This document shows positions 13,501 through 28,500 of a DNA stretch of 64,000 nt, in pieces. The position numbers and the translations under genes are program-made. The stretch's first letter is position 1. Each line of letters opens with the position of its first letter. The notes under the pieces were generated by a model. It was given only the letters and a program-made list of their open reading frames with translations, made no database searches and was not told where the DNA came from. Source of the stretch: Aplidium turbinatum (lineage: Eukaryota; Chordata; Ascidiacea; Aplousobranchia; Polyclinidae). The stretch covers positions 44,480,498 through 44,544,497 of the forward strand of contig OU964921.1 in assembly GCA_918807975.1 (NCBI GenBank), given 5' to 3'.

Positions 13501-16500
13501 CAATGTTTAAGAGAACGAAGTCATGCTGCTGCTCATTAATAAACTAAACTGCTTTTTTTTCAAAAATAGTTTGAGTTTTCCCAAGAAGAATATTCAACAT
13601 ACTAAGGGTTGAACAATAAATATAATGGAACAAGAAAACTGGGTTGGGTTGTACATTCATAGTCTTTGACCCAAAACAACCAGTGGGGACGATTTACCTA
13701 TAAAACAAAATATAGAAAACGATAAAAAAGAAAGTAAAAATTACCTTAATCTGTTCAAACTCATGAGACTTCGATATCATCGCGAGGATGGCGGTGATGT
13801 CCATATCCATACGTAGCAATCCATTGAACGTTTCTATGGAGTGGTACTTGATGTAATAATGTGAAGAAGTGCGACCCATGTCTGTGGGGTTGAAGTATCC
13901 TGAAGAACCAAGTTTATTTCAAACTGAGATTACCGAACTTTGATATCCACTGTGACGTGTACACATTGTGTCGTGGTCTAGATTGTGACGTATATGAATT
14001 GGACGTGTATGAATTGTGACGTGACGATCACCTGTTCTTTCATCGAATCGGACCATGTGAGCTTTGTCGAGTCTCCTTCCCGCGCTCACAATCAACTCCC
14101 GTTGCCACTTCTCGAGGCCAGGATCGTTCTAAAGAAAGTACTGGGTCACTAATCAGCCAGTCTAAAAATTACTGGTGACTGGTATTCTTAAATCTTCAAG
14201 GTTTTGCCACCTTTTCCCGTCCATTGACGTGCTGGTACAGCGATTAATTATATTGTAGCCAGTAGGTTACTGTTCGCTCCGGACACGTTAATGATGAAAA
14301 TAATATGATATGGTCCTAAGGCTGCCAACTCTGCACGAGGGTCACTGATAGACACGTACATTAGAGTGTTTCATTTTTTCCACACTTTCGAAATTAAAAA
14401 CGTTCGGGTTTGCGTATGATGGGATTTTGGACACTGATTTGAAAAATGTAATTTTTTTCCATTATGACGTCATTTAGATGTGGCACCGCGCGGTCGAAAT
14501 TCGTGTGGGGACAAAAATAGGGGATTTCCCGTTACTCGGTAACGGAACATGGTAGAGAGACGAAATTGGTGTCAAAATGCGCAGAAGGGCCGCTTTCCTA
14601 TACCTTCTTAAGAGACTTCATTGCAGTATCTTCCCCACAAAGCGAATTATATCGAATAAACGATATTTTGCATGCACAAGGTGTTGCTATAAGTACAATT
14701 TTTTCCGTTAGTGGAGCTGTTGCTGCAAATTTACCTTGCATTACTGTTACAAAGCTTAGAAAAGGAAAAATAATGGAAGTTGAGAGTGAGATCCATTTGG
14801 CTAACTTGGAAAGTTCCGCCGAAAACGAAACAAGGGCCGCTTTCCAATACCTTCCTAAGAGACTTCATTGCCGTATCTTCGCCGCAAAACGAATTATATT
14901 GAAAAAAAAACGTTTTTTACAACTTATGATGCAGGGTACTTGTTTTGCTCCTAAATAAGTACTTTTTCGTAATACTTCTTTAATGGTCTCGAGGTAACTG
15001 TTCTGTAACAAACTTAACAATTGTATACGTAATGCAAAGCTGAGAATTTGCAGAGATAAATTGATAGGCTACTGGTACGAAATCAATAACTTGCTAATGA
15101 TGTCTACAGTTAATCTTGCAGTAGCCTACTGTATGTCTGAACGAGGTTTTGCAAAAGCGGCTCACATTTCTCGACGTTCTCATTTCTCTCATGCTATTGC
15201 CATTAATTGACCGTTCTAATAACAAAATAACTCTTTAACAGCAAACAACGCTACTATAATAAGCACTACCATTCTATGTTGCGCAAAAATGCACGAAGTC
15301 GCAAATTGGCAAGACGGTTGCTTTCATCACTAAGTCGCTCTCCTACAACATTTTTGAGCTTTCCGATTCGTCGCTCAGTGGAACGATTGTTGTTATCAAT
15401 CGACCTCCAGAAAGATGGAGGTACATGGGCGCACATGACGCATGTTACAAATTGACTTTGAACCGTGAAAAAGTTCTTCAATCTCGCTGCTCGGCTCTTC
15501 AACAGATTTCGAATATCGCCAGTTGCTGGAAGCGAAGTAGGGATTTCCACAATTTCAAGAGGAAACGGTGGAGACACCGAAAAAAATCAAAGTTACGTTT
15601 TCTGAAAACAGTCACTGAGAACCACACTCCACGAAATATCTGTAAACTACATCAATCACTTCTTCTTCAATGTCCCGGTATGCTAGAAGCAAATCTCGCC
15701 GAAACAAAGTAATGAATGGTCCATCACATGCCTTTGGTTTTAAATAAATCCTTATAAATGAAGGAACGTAAACAGACACGACGTGGGACACTAACTTGAT
15801 CAGTTTTGTCTTGTCTGCTGTAGAAAGCTTGTCAAATTGAACAACAAACAAGCAAAGACAGCCATTGGCTGTCGTTATCCATCTGGAGTTGCATATGGTT
15901 TCTTGTTTATAAATCAAAAGATGCTTCAAATTGTGTTACACATCCATGAATGTAGAACAAGCCAACACCTGCATGCACATTTGATCGCTCGACTAAAATC
16001 GTTGTTTTGTCCTTTGGTAACTTCCTTCTGTTCAGTAAACCATTCGATTTGTTTGTGCATTCTTTAATTAACTTCTTAAACTTCTGAAGATTATACTGCA
16101 TTCTAAACGTTTGTTTACACCCACCTTTTTACCAGTATTGACCGCCGTAGGTCTGCCATCACTGCATAAATATTAGGCAAAATACTTTCGCAAGCATCTT
16201 GTGTGATGGTATTGTACAAAATTTCACTTGTGACATATGTACCGGAGGAAAAAGACTTAACTGCGACCAATGCTTCCGCCTTGACACGCTTTTCATCGAT
16301 AAAATGGCAAAGGAAAACATTCTGCACTTCAATTTTCTACAATACCATCATGGGAACTTTTTCACGCTGACGGAATATCGTCGATGATGAAGCAGCGATT
16401 TCAGCACCTTCACAGCACAAGAGTTGATCGGATTGCTGACGGATGCTTGTCATTCGGCTGTCTGCGAGTATGCAACTTTCACTACTCACATTCAGAGTCG

Positions 16501-19500
16501 TGAGTTTTGCGTACTGGCTCCCACCTGTGATCGGTTTTAGCAAAAAAATTGGATCAGTTTCGTCTTTGTCGGAACTTTCCAAGTTAGCCAAATGGGTCTC
16601 AGTCTCAACTTTCATTATTTTTCCTTTTCTTAGCTTTGTAGTAGTAATGTAAGGTAAATTTGCAGCAACAGCTCTACTGACGGAAAAAATTGTACTTATA
16701 GCAACAACTTGTGCATGCGAAATATCGTTTTTTCGATATAATTCGCTTTGTGGGGAAGATACGACAATGAAGTCTCTTAAGAAGGTATAGGAAAGCGGCC
16801 CTTCTGCGCATTTTGACACCAATTTCGTCTCTCTACCATGTTCCGTTACCGAGTTACGGGAAATCCCATATTTTTGTCCCCACACGACTTTCGACCGCGC
16901 GGTGCCACATCTAAATGACGTCATAGTGGAATAAAAATTACATTTTTCAAATCAGTGTCCAAAATCCCATCATACGCAAACCCGAACGTTTTTAATTTCG
17001 AAAGTGTGGAAAAAATGAAACACCCTAACGTACATGCCTAGGCCAAGCCTTCAAAACATGTTGTACCAACGAAACACCAAGCCACGTCGCATCGATTTAT
17101 GAAGCACTAAGTAACCAAGACTCAATTCTGATTATGACGTCACGGGTGGAATGTTGTGTCACAATTGAAAAACAAAGAAATAGCAAAAGCTCGCGCGTTG
17201 GCGGCCAAGGGTTCTACTCGTTTGTTGGTGGAACACTATGAGGAATCAAGTGGGACACAGGTGTGCCAACGGACCAAAGTTTAAAAAGCGCTGCTACAGA
17301 AGAACACTAGAGTCAAGTTAAGCTTGTTGTGTGTTGGAATATTTATAAACAGAAGCTAATAAATTTCATTCAGCAACGTTGCTTCCCAAGTTGTTATGAC
17401 GTAATAATACAGACAATGATAAGCCGATTACCTCCAGTGTCGCAGCAGAGATTCCATACACAAGCGGGTTCTTCCTCATCCTGGTGAACAGGTAGGTGTA
17501 AGAAAGCCATTTGACGCCGTCTTCCACCGTGTTTACTGTTCCAAGGCAAATCTATTCAGTGCAAGTTAACAGTCAATAACGCGTCAAAACACGACCCTTT
17601 ATCACTGGTGATGGAAATGCTGGAATACTACATGTCGAGTTAATTTTACATCATATTTAGTTGCTATTCACTGAAAACCTTAACAAGCTCATTCACATAT
17701 ATTGGGGTCATCAGAATGTTCTTATTTAAATACAAATTCCTATTCAAAATTTTGCAGTATAACAATACTTGTTGTGTGATGTTAATTTAATAAAGTTGTT
17801 TCATGGTCTGGCAAGGTGTCGAATACACGTATGAAAAATCAACCAAGTGACCTAGCTCCCAGATCAATAATTCAACATACCGTGAAACAGCACAACTTTG
17901 CCGGGATGCACAACTTTGCCCAATATTGGTGAGTTAAAGTTTGGCCACAATGTTGTCTTCATGTTTTATTTGATTATCCAACAGATAAAATGTTTAACCC
18001 CATTAATCATTAGATGCAGACGGCGGCCCACATTATCAAGGATTGCCGGCTATACAGAACATCCCATCGCATGGCAGGCCTAGTTTCTATCGATGACGAC
18101 ACCAGGTAGTGGTTAACCAACGGATACCCTGACATATAGCGATAACATGAGAGAAGAGAATCATTAAATAATTTCAATAAAACATGAAGGCGATATTGTG
18201 GCCAAACTTTAACTCACAAATATTGGGCAAAGTTGTGCTGTTTTACGGCACAGCGTGCCATGTGTCATGAATGTGTTAAAGCAACACGTCAAGTTAATAA
18301 GCTGATAAACATATGTTTTCAGATTCCAAATTAAACTTCGATCTTCGGGTAACTCTCCGGTTGCGATAATGCATTACAGCAGAAAACATCAAAGGTTACA
18401 ACTACAATGTATAAATGTGTAAAAGTTTTTGTAGCTTTGAATTGTTTTAAATATTTACCAAGTTTACATATCTGTTACGTAATAATGGTGAACACACATG
18501 ACAAACAGAAGTTGTTGACAAATATGAAATTGATAAATGGGAGAAACAGAGGATTGTAAAAGTTTGAGCTTATAAGCTCTTGACTATTGCAGACACACAG
18601 TTCCCACGATACTTGCCTCTGCGTTCAAGTTGTCCACAAGGCAGTCGACAAACTGGCTCTCAATAGGATTCTGTCTCGTCAAAAGAGCGAGGTACTTGGA
18701 AAGTTTGTCGTGCGTTGTGATGATGGTACCCTCCCCCGTGGTGTCGAATTGAGGACGGCCCGCCCGACCAAAGATCTGATGGAAGAAGATATTAAATGAA
18801 ACATGCCCTCAAAACAACGAACATCAAACTAAACCAGTGGCTCTCAACCCTTTTCTTTGTTGGCACCACCACGAAATCGCACACCATTTCTCGTACCCTT
18901 TCCTAAGAATAGCTGAAAAGTAATAGTCACCGACAATTGAAAACATTCGGTCTCGGTAAACAGTATAGCTTGTTACGTCATAATATAACTAACCAAATGA
19001 CTCAAGCATCCAAGCACCCATGCGAAAAGGTGTCGCAGCCCTTAGTGGTGCGTGCATTCTTGGTTATGAACCCCTGAACTTGACATAAAGACGACAAATA
19101 ACGTCACAAATGATGAAATATTTTATCGCGCAACGTTGGTAAAATAGCAGCACAACGTCTACAAAAATAATCTCATGTCAAAGAGGTGCGGATGTGGAAA
19201 CGCCGAAACATCTTGAGAAAGCCATCATAGACTCTGGAGGAGCTAGTAAACCCAAAAACAATGATCCGCCAATCACGAAACGTCAATAAACAACACGCTT
19301 GAAGCAAACGAAATGATGTCGAATAATAATGAAGTGGGAAAAGCTAATTATTGATTTGTTTTCTGCCGCATAATAATGTTCTTCTTTGCTTGTTTGTCCT
19401 TTCGGGCCGACCCCATTATGATAATTCAATTCCATGATGTCAATGTGTTGATATCAATATTTCAATAGCAACAACAAAATGTTGCTAGTAGCAACACACC

Positions 19501-22500
19501 TGCATGACATCCAGTATACCAAGATCGACGAATGTTCCCATCTTTGCATTGTACACCTGCGTGCCTTTTATCACCACCGCGTGGGCAGGTAGATTAACAC
19601 CCCATGCCAGCGTGGCGGTGCAACAGAGCACACGAATCAATCCTTTTCCGAACATTTGCTCCACAAGATTCCTATCAGACCTCAGCATCCCGGCGTGGTG
19701 CACACCGATTCCGTTTTGAAACAACTCTCGAACCTCGCGACTACGCGACTTCTGAACCTGAAAAAAAAAAAACTTGAAATGTTGCAACTTTGACGATGCT
19801 TGGAACCAAGGTGGCAAAAATGCCACAGAATGTTATTTTTGCGTATCACAACTGCCTCTAGTAGCCTTTAGTCCGGGAACATCGTGAATCTAGGGTGGTA
19901 AATGAATAAACCCTCGGTCTCAGAGGCTCACACGACGACGTCTTGTGACGATGAAACAACGTAAAAATGGCAAATTTTTCTCAGTTAGCGCCAGTACACT
20001 TATTTTTAACTTAATCGCAACAACGAAATCAAGTCTTAGATTACAAGCCTGGTACAATCAGTTAAATGAAATTTTGAAACTAATATTCTCACTTGTCTTT
20101 CAGCCAAGTGGTACTGTTCATTGTCTTTGCACGAGAAGAAGCTCAGTTCGTTGTTTGTCCTAGCGAGTTCCAACAGCGCGTTGGCGATACGCACGGTGGC
20201 GTTACGAGCATGTACGAACACCAGAACCTGGACAGGAACACAATTTATTGCGAGAAGTTGGAATGCTGGGAACAATTACGTAGTTCAAACATGGAGTTTG
20301 AAGTCTCCAACTTCTTCCGCCAATAGTCATCCGCCATGTTCTTACCTGATGTTCGTGGAACAAGTTCTTAGTAACAATGTCATAACAAGCTTCGTCCATG
20401 TCCAATCTCTGTTGCATGATGCTACGCGACTTGACGCCGACGAAGGTTTGTTGGAGAGGTACAGGACGAAAGCGACCGTCGAAAAAGAACAAGCCTTTGT
20501 GACTGAATAATGGGAAGGTAGTTTGATTGCAACTGAATACGAAAAGATCCTCTTCACAAAACCATTTTGCATTTGATACAAGTGACACATCTGCTAGTTA
20601 CAATCTGAGCGCTTTTATGAGCAATGCATGGATGATAAAAATTTCCATGGTCAGTATTTTCGTCACAAAATATTTAAATTAAGTTCCTCAATACTCAGTT
20701 AAAAAGTGAAACTATAGCTTTGTTCACAAGCACGTGCAGAAACAACGTACGCGCCACGAAGCCAACACAGACGTTTGCTAAAAGTGAGCGCAAACATCAA
20801 GTGGTTTAAAGGTATACAATAATACATTATACAGCTGCAACTGCCAGCCTTAACTAAGTGACTTGGTCAGCAGGATTGGTAGATATTTACATAACATGGT
20901 GAATGGTCATTCAGCGAATACCAGAAAAGCAAAGACTAGAGTATCAGACTTACGGGTTGACTCTGAGGAAGCTTGCAACGTCGGTGTAGTTAGGCAAGGT
21001 GGCTGAAAGACCAACAATGCGTATCATGGTCTGCTGAGTCTCCACCTGCGAACGAAGTGCTTGCATCAAGTTCCTTTCAACACAAGGTTGATGTTTCTTG
21101 TTAACTTTTTATAACACACTCTATTGTTTATGCAAGAGACGTCACAATAATATCAATTTGAAGTTGGCGTTGCAAATTGGATGCTGCTGATGATAAAAGT
21201 GAAACGACCAATTGACTGATAACACCACTTGCCTAATGACAACGATACATAACTACAAAAATTTAAGGTATCGATAAAAAGTAACCACTGAAGCGTGACT
21301 AATGCCTTGACGATGACCGATGTAACATGAATCAACAAAATTGGTTTAATTTTGTCTATCGGATTTGTCTTTTTGCAGAAGACAAAAAAAGGAAGTGATC
21401 TCACCTGCCTCAGAGTCCGAGCGACGAGAGTCTCCAGGACCGGACCTCGCTCGTCATGAAGAAGATGAACCTCATCAATAATGAGGAGCCTGACCAACCT
21501 AGCCAGAGCAACATCACCAGTCGACTTACGCGTCACTACGTCCCACTTCTCTGGAGTGGTGATCAACATCTGGAGGCACCAAGACAGAATCAAAACATAA
21601 CCAGAAACATAGATCATCAAAACTAAATCTATACATATGAAACAGTGGCGCCTGTCTTCAGATCTATATTCTACCGTGACACCGTAGTTGTGTTTTGTTG
21701 TAAAATTACTCACTAATATCATGAACAAAAACGCGTTCATATAACAACATCTGGAATAGATTGAGTGTCGCCTTCAGCAGCATGATCGTAACTTACTTCA
21801 CAAGTGTAAATGAAACAATCTGTTTCAGCCTGATGCTGCGGGTTTGCTGTGATAACGGCTTTTTACAAGCTTTGGAAACTCAGTTCCCCAGCCATGTGCG
21901 TGCAATGACTCGAGAACTGTGGTATCCTTCATCAATACCATGAATAATCATAAAAAAGCAAAAAATTAAACACTACAGGAGTTATTGTAAGCCAATCTTC
22001 GAGACTACTCTCACGAATGTCACTTAATACGTTTCATGACCTGGCCGCTTGCTCTTAAGCGGTGTCGAACCGGGTTCCTATCGAGCGTATAACTAGAGCT
22101 CTCACAACAGTAATGATAATATTTTGCACGTATATTTTGCAATGATATTTACTGCTATAAATTCTGCAGATTGAAATGAGCTTACAAATAAGGACCTGAG
22201 TATTGGCTATCTCCGTCTTAGTTAGCTGCATGTCACCAGTCAGTTCCCGCACGGAGACGCCGAGTGATGAAAGTCGCCGCCCAAAGTTAGCGGTCATTTC
22301 AGCTGCCAGGGCTTTCATTGGGGCGACGTACACGATCTGTGAGAATAAATTCATTCGATGCGTTTTATTAGTCTATACTTGAAGCGCCCAGGTCGAGAAA
22401 CAAAGTATTCCAGCAACAACAAGCGATACACCAGAACGATATTAAACAGGAAGTGATCTTCGATAAAACAACTTCGTTAAACAGGTTACTTGTTGAATCG

Positions 22501-25500
22501 TAAGCAAACCAACAAAACAACATCACATTTGTCATGTTATGAAATGAACAATTTATTTTAGCGCTAAGTGCAAACCAGTTCAAAGTCAAGATAAGGGCTA
22601 GATGGTGCATAACCAAAAACGCATTTTTTTAAACATAGAAAACGTCATTTTGTTGCGTGGATTAGTTTGAATGAAAAACGTTGGCAAAACCTTGCAAGAC
22701 TTGGATCATGAACCAAAAGATGGTACAAAGCTGCACAAAGCTGTATTTCATTGACATTCATGCCCTCGGTGAATAACTGAATATGTACTAAAAAGTTTGA
22801 ATGTACAGCTTGTCAGCAAAGTCATGCTAGCACCTAGCACAGTCAAGCAAATAGTGCGATCGCAAAAGGACAGAATGAACTTTATTGACCTCTGACCTTA
22901 AACTTATCTGTCTGGATGACTCCTGATTGGACGTTCCGCATGATTTCACGCACTATGGTTAACATAGCAACGTTTGTTTTGCCAGCTCCGGTTGGCGCGC
23001 AAATTAGGAGATTCTCATTGGTTGAATAGGCAGTTTCAAAGACACGTGACTGGATCGTATTCAGTTGCTTGATTCCTTGAAAAGCTTTCTTTGCAATCTG
23101 CAAGATCAACTAAGTTAAAGGTTAATGTTGACTAGGGAATTAGATCCAGGTGATGCGACACTACTTTTATCCGCCCTATTTAGAAGGGTTACTTCTTTTC
23201 TTATTTACTTCAGTCACTATTAATAAAACCTTCAAATTGCATCAGCTGGCACCAGTTCCACTGTTCAGGTGATGACCTCAATGGTCGTTGCTGTTAATTG
23301 CTTGCCAAAATCAACTTCAATAGCAGATGTTTATGATTGGCAGTGAACGTGAAGAAAATGCGGACGGATAGGCCTTAGAAGAGAGTTAGTATTTGTTGTA
23401 AAAAAGCCATTTTCTTAAATGTCTCCCGATTTAATCTCTTGTTTTTGTGAACCACGCTCTTTTTTCCGCGCTTTTTATGTTTTTCTGTTAAATCTATGAT
23501 CATGTTGACGTTTTTACTCATAAATGTGAGTTTTTGACTTCACCTAGCAGACTAAGCCGTTTACCAGCAACACAACTTCAGTAAGAAACAGAAGATCCAA
23601 TGACCTGCGTCAGTGGGGCGAACCTCAGCAAGAGGGAAACTGCCAGAATTAAACTTCAGGAATTGGCTTTTATACATCGGGAATGGAAAAAAACTCGAAA
23701 CGTTTGAAGTTGGTTGGATGCGACAAGCTACAAACGAGAAACCGCCAACTCAAGTAAACAAGGATTTGAAGCATGACGTCAAGTATGGGGGAGGTTAGAA
23801 AATAGTGATAGCAAGTTGAAAAACTGATCGATGTCAAAACAAAACCGACTAAAATAAGATTGTTGCAACAACACACTTCGTCTAGCTGTGATATCTGCAC
23901 AGACTCCCATGAATGACTGGCATATTTCGGAGTGGCAGGGATTCGGATTTCTTCGAACCTTTTGTCGGTTTTCAACTCAAATCCTTCAGGAAGGGACATC
24001 TGAAATGACAACATGTTGATGTGATGATATATTTTGGAATCCTGTTCATAGGACTAATCGCCATGTCCACTACAAACTAAACTGCGATCTTAAAGTAGTT
24101 TCGGCTGAACAATTCCTCAAGTTCAAGTATATGGTCACAAGCATTTAAAGGTAACATCAGTCATGGCTGCCTAGAGATACGGCCTAGTTTGCTACATTCA
24201 GCAGAATTTTCCAGAATTTGCCAACTTTTAGTAACCGTCTGAATGAAATTTTTCAAATTAATACATTAATGTCTTATTGGTTGTTACCCAGGTGACAAAC
24301 TATGTTTTAACATCACCAAACTTTGAAAAACAATTTGGTTCAGAAAACTTCAGTCGGAATGTTAGTCGCTTGCTAACAATCTGGTTGAACGTTGTTTAAC
24401 TGACGTTTCTCATTTACTGCTACTTTCCAACTGGCAATAACAAGCTTTCGTATCATTACAAGACAAACAAAAAGTAAAATTATCTTAGAAAATTTTAGCC
24501 AGACAGTAGCAGCAGTCAAAACCCGCAAAATGCGACAAATCAGGCAGCACCCCTAGGTAGCAATGCATCAACCCACACCGGTCCTTCTTTTACAATCAAG
24601 TAAACCAAATAGACTTCAACTGTTAGCAATGTCAATCAAACGAGTGGTAAGCAACGTGATAGTGGTTTAAATCTTGTTGACCGCAGGCGTTGAAAACAGT
24701 CTCGCTCTTCGTTGGTTTAAACCTAGTCAGCGAAAAATTAGCAACACTTCAAAATTTTCCAGCCAGCAAATCATTTTTTTACATTAGTTCAACGATGCTT
24801 AACTTACCCTAACTCCTCCAACGAACGCAGCTGATTGAAGGGCGACGCTTTTCGCGTCATAAACGTTCGGATACATTTCCACACCGGTTCGTGCATTCTT
24901 GTGATGTGAAAAAAGAGGGGCAGATGCGGCCAAGGAGAGAGCCTTGTTTCTGTATGCGTGAAGACAGTTCTGACGTTAGCAACAAAGTTCGCAAATCGAA
25001 TGTTATCATAAATACACAAAAGCATCTATCCACCTTTGTCTCCTCATATAATCAGGATCGAGCTCATTGGCGTTTGGTTGATTGTTCTTGGATGCGGAGG
25101 CGGCTTTCTTCAACTTCTTTTCCTCCTTCCGAATCATTTTTGCCACCAACTTCTCAGATTCTGTCTGAAAGATACAAATGTGGCTTCAAATCGACTGCTC
25201 TTTCAATGCCACGCTAGTTCGGCAGATGCTCCAAGCAATCGGCATCTTTTTAAAAAACCTGGTGCAGACTTCTCATCACGACGCCTGCATAGCCGGGTGG
25301 TGAGATCCGTGATTCGACATTCCAAAGGCGCCAGTTCGACACCGCTCAAAAGCATGTGGCATTGTGGATGTGTCTTTGGCAAGACACTTAAAAGCACACC
25401 CAGTGGCGTACGCAGGATTTTCTCAAGGGGGGGGGGGGGGGGGGCATTGACAGTAGCGTAGCTAGGAATTTTGAAAGGGGGGGTGTTGACGACCGGCGGG

Positions 25501-28500
25501 CGAAGACGACACCCAGTGGCGGGGGTCTAGGGGGCCTCCCACAGAAAATTTTGAAAAATTACTTTGAATTTGGTGCATTCTGAGAGCATTTTCAACAAAA
25601 ATGTGGGTATGAATATTCCTGTAAAATGGTGCTGTCGGGTGGCATAGCAAAAGGATAAGAATAAAGATCATGTTTTCTTCGGCTTTTTTCGGAAATAAAG
25701 CTAAGTCTCTATGTTTTCTTGTTGCTAATTCCAGGCTAAGATGTTTGAATGTTTGGTATTGGCAAAACTCGCTCTTTTAATGCAGTTTTGTTTAAAATTA
25801 GGCAAGTTTTTTTTAGAACTGACAGCATCATTCCCAAGCATAAAGAGAAAGGTTGTAACCCCCAAACCCCCCCCTGACTACGCCACTGGCCATTGATATC
25901 CCAGACGTCTTCATGATATCCCAGTATGGTTTTAGTTTAGACTTTATCCATTTCTTTCTCACTATAATAGGCTTACAGAACACTATGCTACATTGGCATA
26001 CATGGGGTGGGGTAGGTGGATTGGGCCATGTATTTCGTATTGGCTTAGTCTATAGAACAACATTGTTAATTGCTTTGACATTGCAATCCAAAACATATTA
26101 AATGCCGTAATCTACGTCGTTAACTACTAAAACATTTTTAGAGAGGGGGGCATGGCCCAATGCCTCCCTGCGTACGCTAGTGGGCACACCATCGACTGCG
26201 GAATGGCACCCCTTCGGCTACACGCTACAGCCCTTGAATTCTCTCGTGATTATGAGCAGCAAGCTGCTCTTGAGGTGCCTACTGTCCTTAGGGCTATGGC
26301 ATGCTGAACTAATGCAGATTTCGGACAAAATAACGCTCTTAGAAAAGCTGCATGAGTGATGAGTCATGGACAAATGTGGTTAGTTTGGACACAAGCATCT
26401 GAATGACCATGTTCGCAATCGCACCGTCAGAAGTTTGCGATATAAAAGCGGTATTTTCACAACGTTTGGCTTACCATACCTGCACGGTGACTTGAAGAGC
26501 ATAACTAGGGTTGGAAGGTTTGGGCAAGTGAGCTGAAAACAAATTAATATGATTTAAGACTTGCTTGGGATCAATGGTTGGCATTTGTGGTTCATTCGAA
26601 ACAGCTGCAAGTATCACGTGTTCAATTAAACCTCCTTGCACTTTATAATACCATCCCACACCACACTATGTTGCAGCAAATGGAAAACACGTTTTGCGGT
26701 CATCCCCGCATGGATTGCGTTGGTTGTGATGTAATGATAAAGTTCAAGCTTTCAAAATGAAATGCAAAATATTGCCAATATAATATCACAGAAGCAGGTA
26801 ATTTTTATTTGAAGCGTGCAAATACTGTAGTAGCACATGTACCCAAAGCATCCCTTCATTGTGAACAAAATGATGTACAAGCAATTGCTGCTTTAACAAG
26901 TTGGTTTTAAACCAATTCATATAAGAATACGTTTAGCAACTTATGGTACAAAAGCATCTACAGTATAGAGCTAGTTCAAAACGTACTTCGTCTGTACGCG
27001 GTGGTCGGGATGTTCGAATCGTTCGTTTTTTCCAAGTCCTGAACAATCGCTTCTCGCTTCTGCAGAACCTCAGAGATGAAATCGAGATGCTCAAAGCCGA
27101 GAAGCTCGCAAAACTAAAACAAGATAACAACTGACACGATCGCGTTTTGTTTCCGTGAGACAATTCCTCCTTCCTTATCAGATGGTATGGACATGTGATA
27201 AGGAGGGAGGAAGTTTTCTTAGAAAGGCACTAGATCTAAAGATGGATGGGAAGAGGAAACGCGGTCGTCCAAGAAGAACGTGGAAACAACAAGTGAAGGA
27301 TGAATTTAAAAAAGTCGGACTGAAGGAGGAAGATGCAAGGGACAGGGTGAAATGGAGAAAAGGGATTAAAACAATTGCTGCGCGGAAACAATCGGCCACC
27401 CCCACTAGTGGGGAACAAACCGACGATGGATTATGATGATGATGAATTGAAAGTCTTTAATCAATAGTGGAAGTTAGAATGAGAAAATACAGTAGCCTAA
27501 ATATAAAAACTACAAAAAAAAATTTTGCTCAATACCTTAAGGAACAAATAAACGTAAATATTTTGGTTCGCTCCAGTACCAACAAAGATAAAAACACAAT
27601 TAACTGACTGAAGCAGCGGTCGGGAGTCTGCGGCATCAATCAAAGATGCGATACTGATGAGCTGAGTGTCATAGGCGAAATACGTGTCTATCGTCATCAA
27701 CTCTTGCTACATTCGACTGCTGAGAAACAAGCGTTTTGCTGATCTTCAAGTTAACTGGTCTCTAGCAGAAAATATCATTACCTCGTTTTGTAAATGATCA
27801 CTGGACTGCTGAGACTTAAGAAGAGCCAACACTGGTTCAGCGAATTGGTGGGAGGAGAAACGTCTAAAAGAAACGTGACACGACATGCAGTCAAGCCAAC
27901 ACATGTTTATTCAGAGACATTATGACAAGACAGGGCAGCACAAGCCGAATTGCAACTTCAAGCTAGGAAAACACTAACAGCACAATACCACGTGAATTCA
28001 AGCATATGCTGATCACACAAATAATATTTCAACGCAATTCAGTCGAGTTCTATTTTCCAGCGTGTTGGCTGTGCGTGTAGCTTCCTGTCCTCCAAAGGCT
28101 GCTAGTTGCAAAAAAAATACAACTTAATATAACTTGATCAAAAGATAGTCGAGTAGCTGGCTAGGAAATGTGAACAACATACACTTCAATTTGTCGTTTT
28201 AGCCAAGGAAGCCCTGTATCGACTTGACGTTGAACTTGAGGCTTCCTTGGTTCAACAGGCTGGGTCTGGTCGGTTTGCAGTTGAATAAATCTATCGACGA
28301 TGTCCACTGACGCTTCATCTTCTGAGTCGGATGATAGACTCGTGTCGAACGTTGGAAGTTGGCAAGAAAACTGAAAATTAAAAAGAATAAAGAGGATAAA
28401 ATGATAAACCTGATCTTGGTCCAAAAAGCATAAGGATAATGAAAATTTGGAAAATCAAAAGCATAAAGAGGATTGAAATGATGCCAAATAAGTCAAAAGG

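Larger units (their letters stand above)
25282..26300 (+). repeat. SINE, family 2, split by a hAT element
   Basis: The head at 25282-25400 (ATAGCCGGGTGGTGAGATCC, CCAGTTCGACACCGC, TGTCTTTGGCAAGACACTTA) resumes at 26191 (ATCGACTGCGGAATGGCACC) after the inserted element at 25401-26182. The break is marked by the duplicated octamer AGCACACC / GGCACACC. It lies in the ASCC3 intron between exons 9 and 8. Confidence 0.7.

Noticed and set aside
15425-15712. Plus-strand ORFs in the 15-16 kb region as genes
   Set aside because: They are antisense to the decayed transposase-like sequence and show no family resemblance.
25036-25461. 141-residue plus-strand ORF
   Set aside because: It is the antisense shadow of ASCC3 exon 9 continuing through a SINE and a poly-G run.
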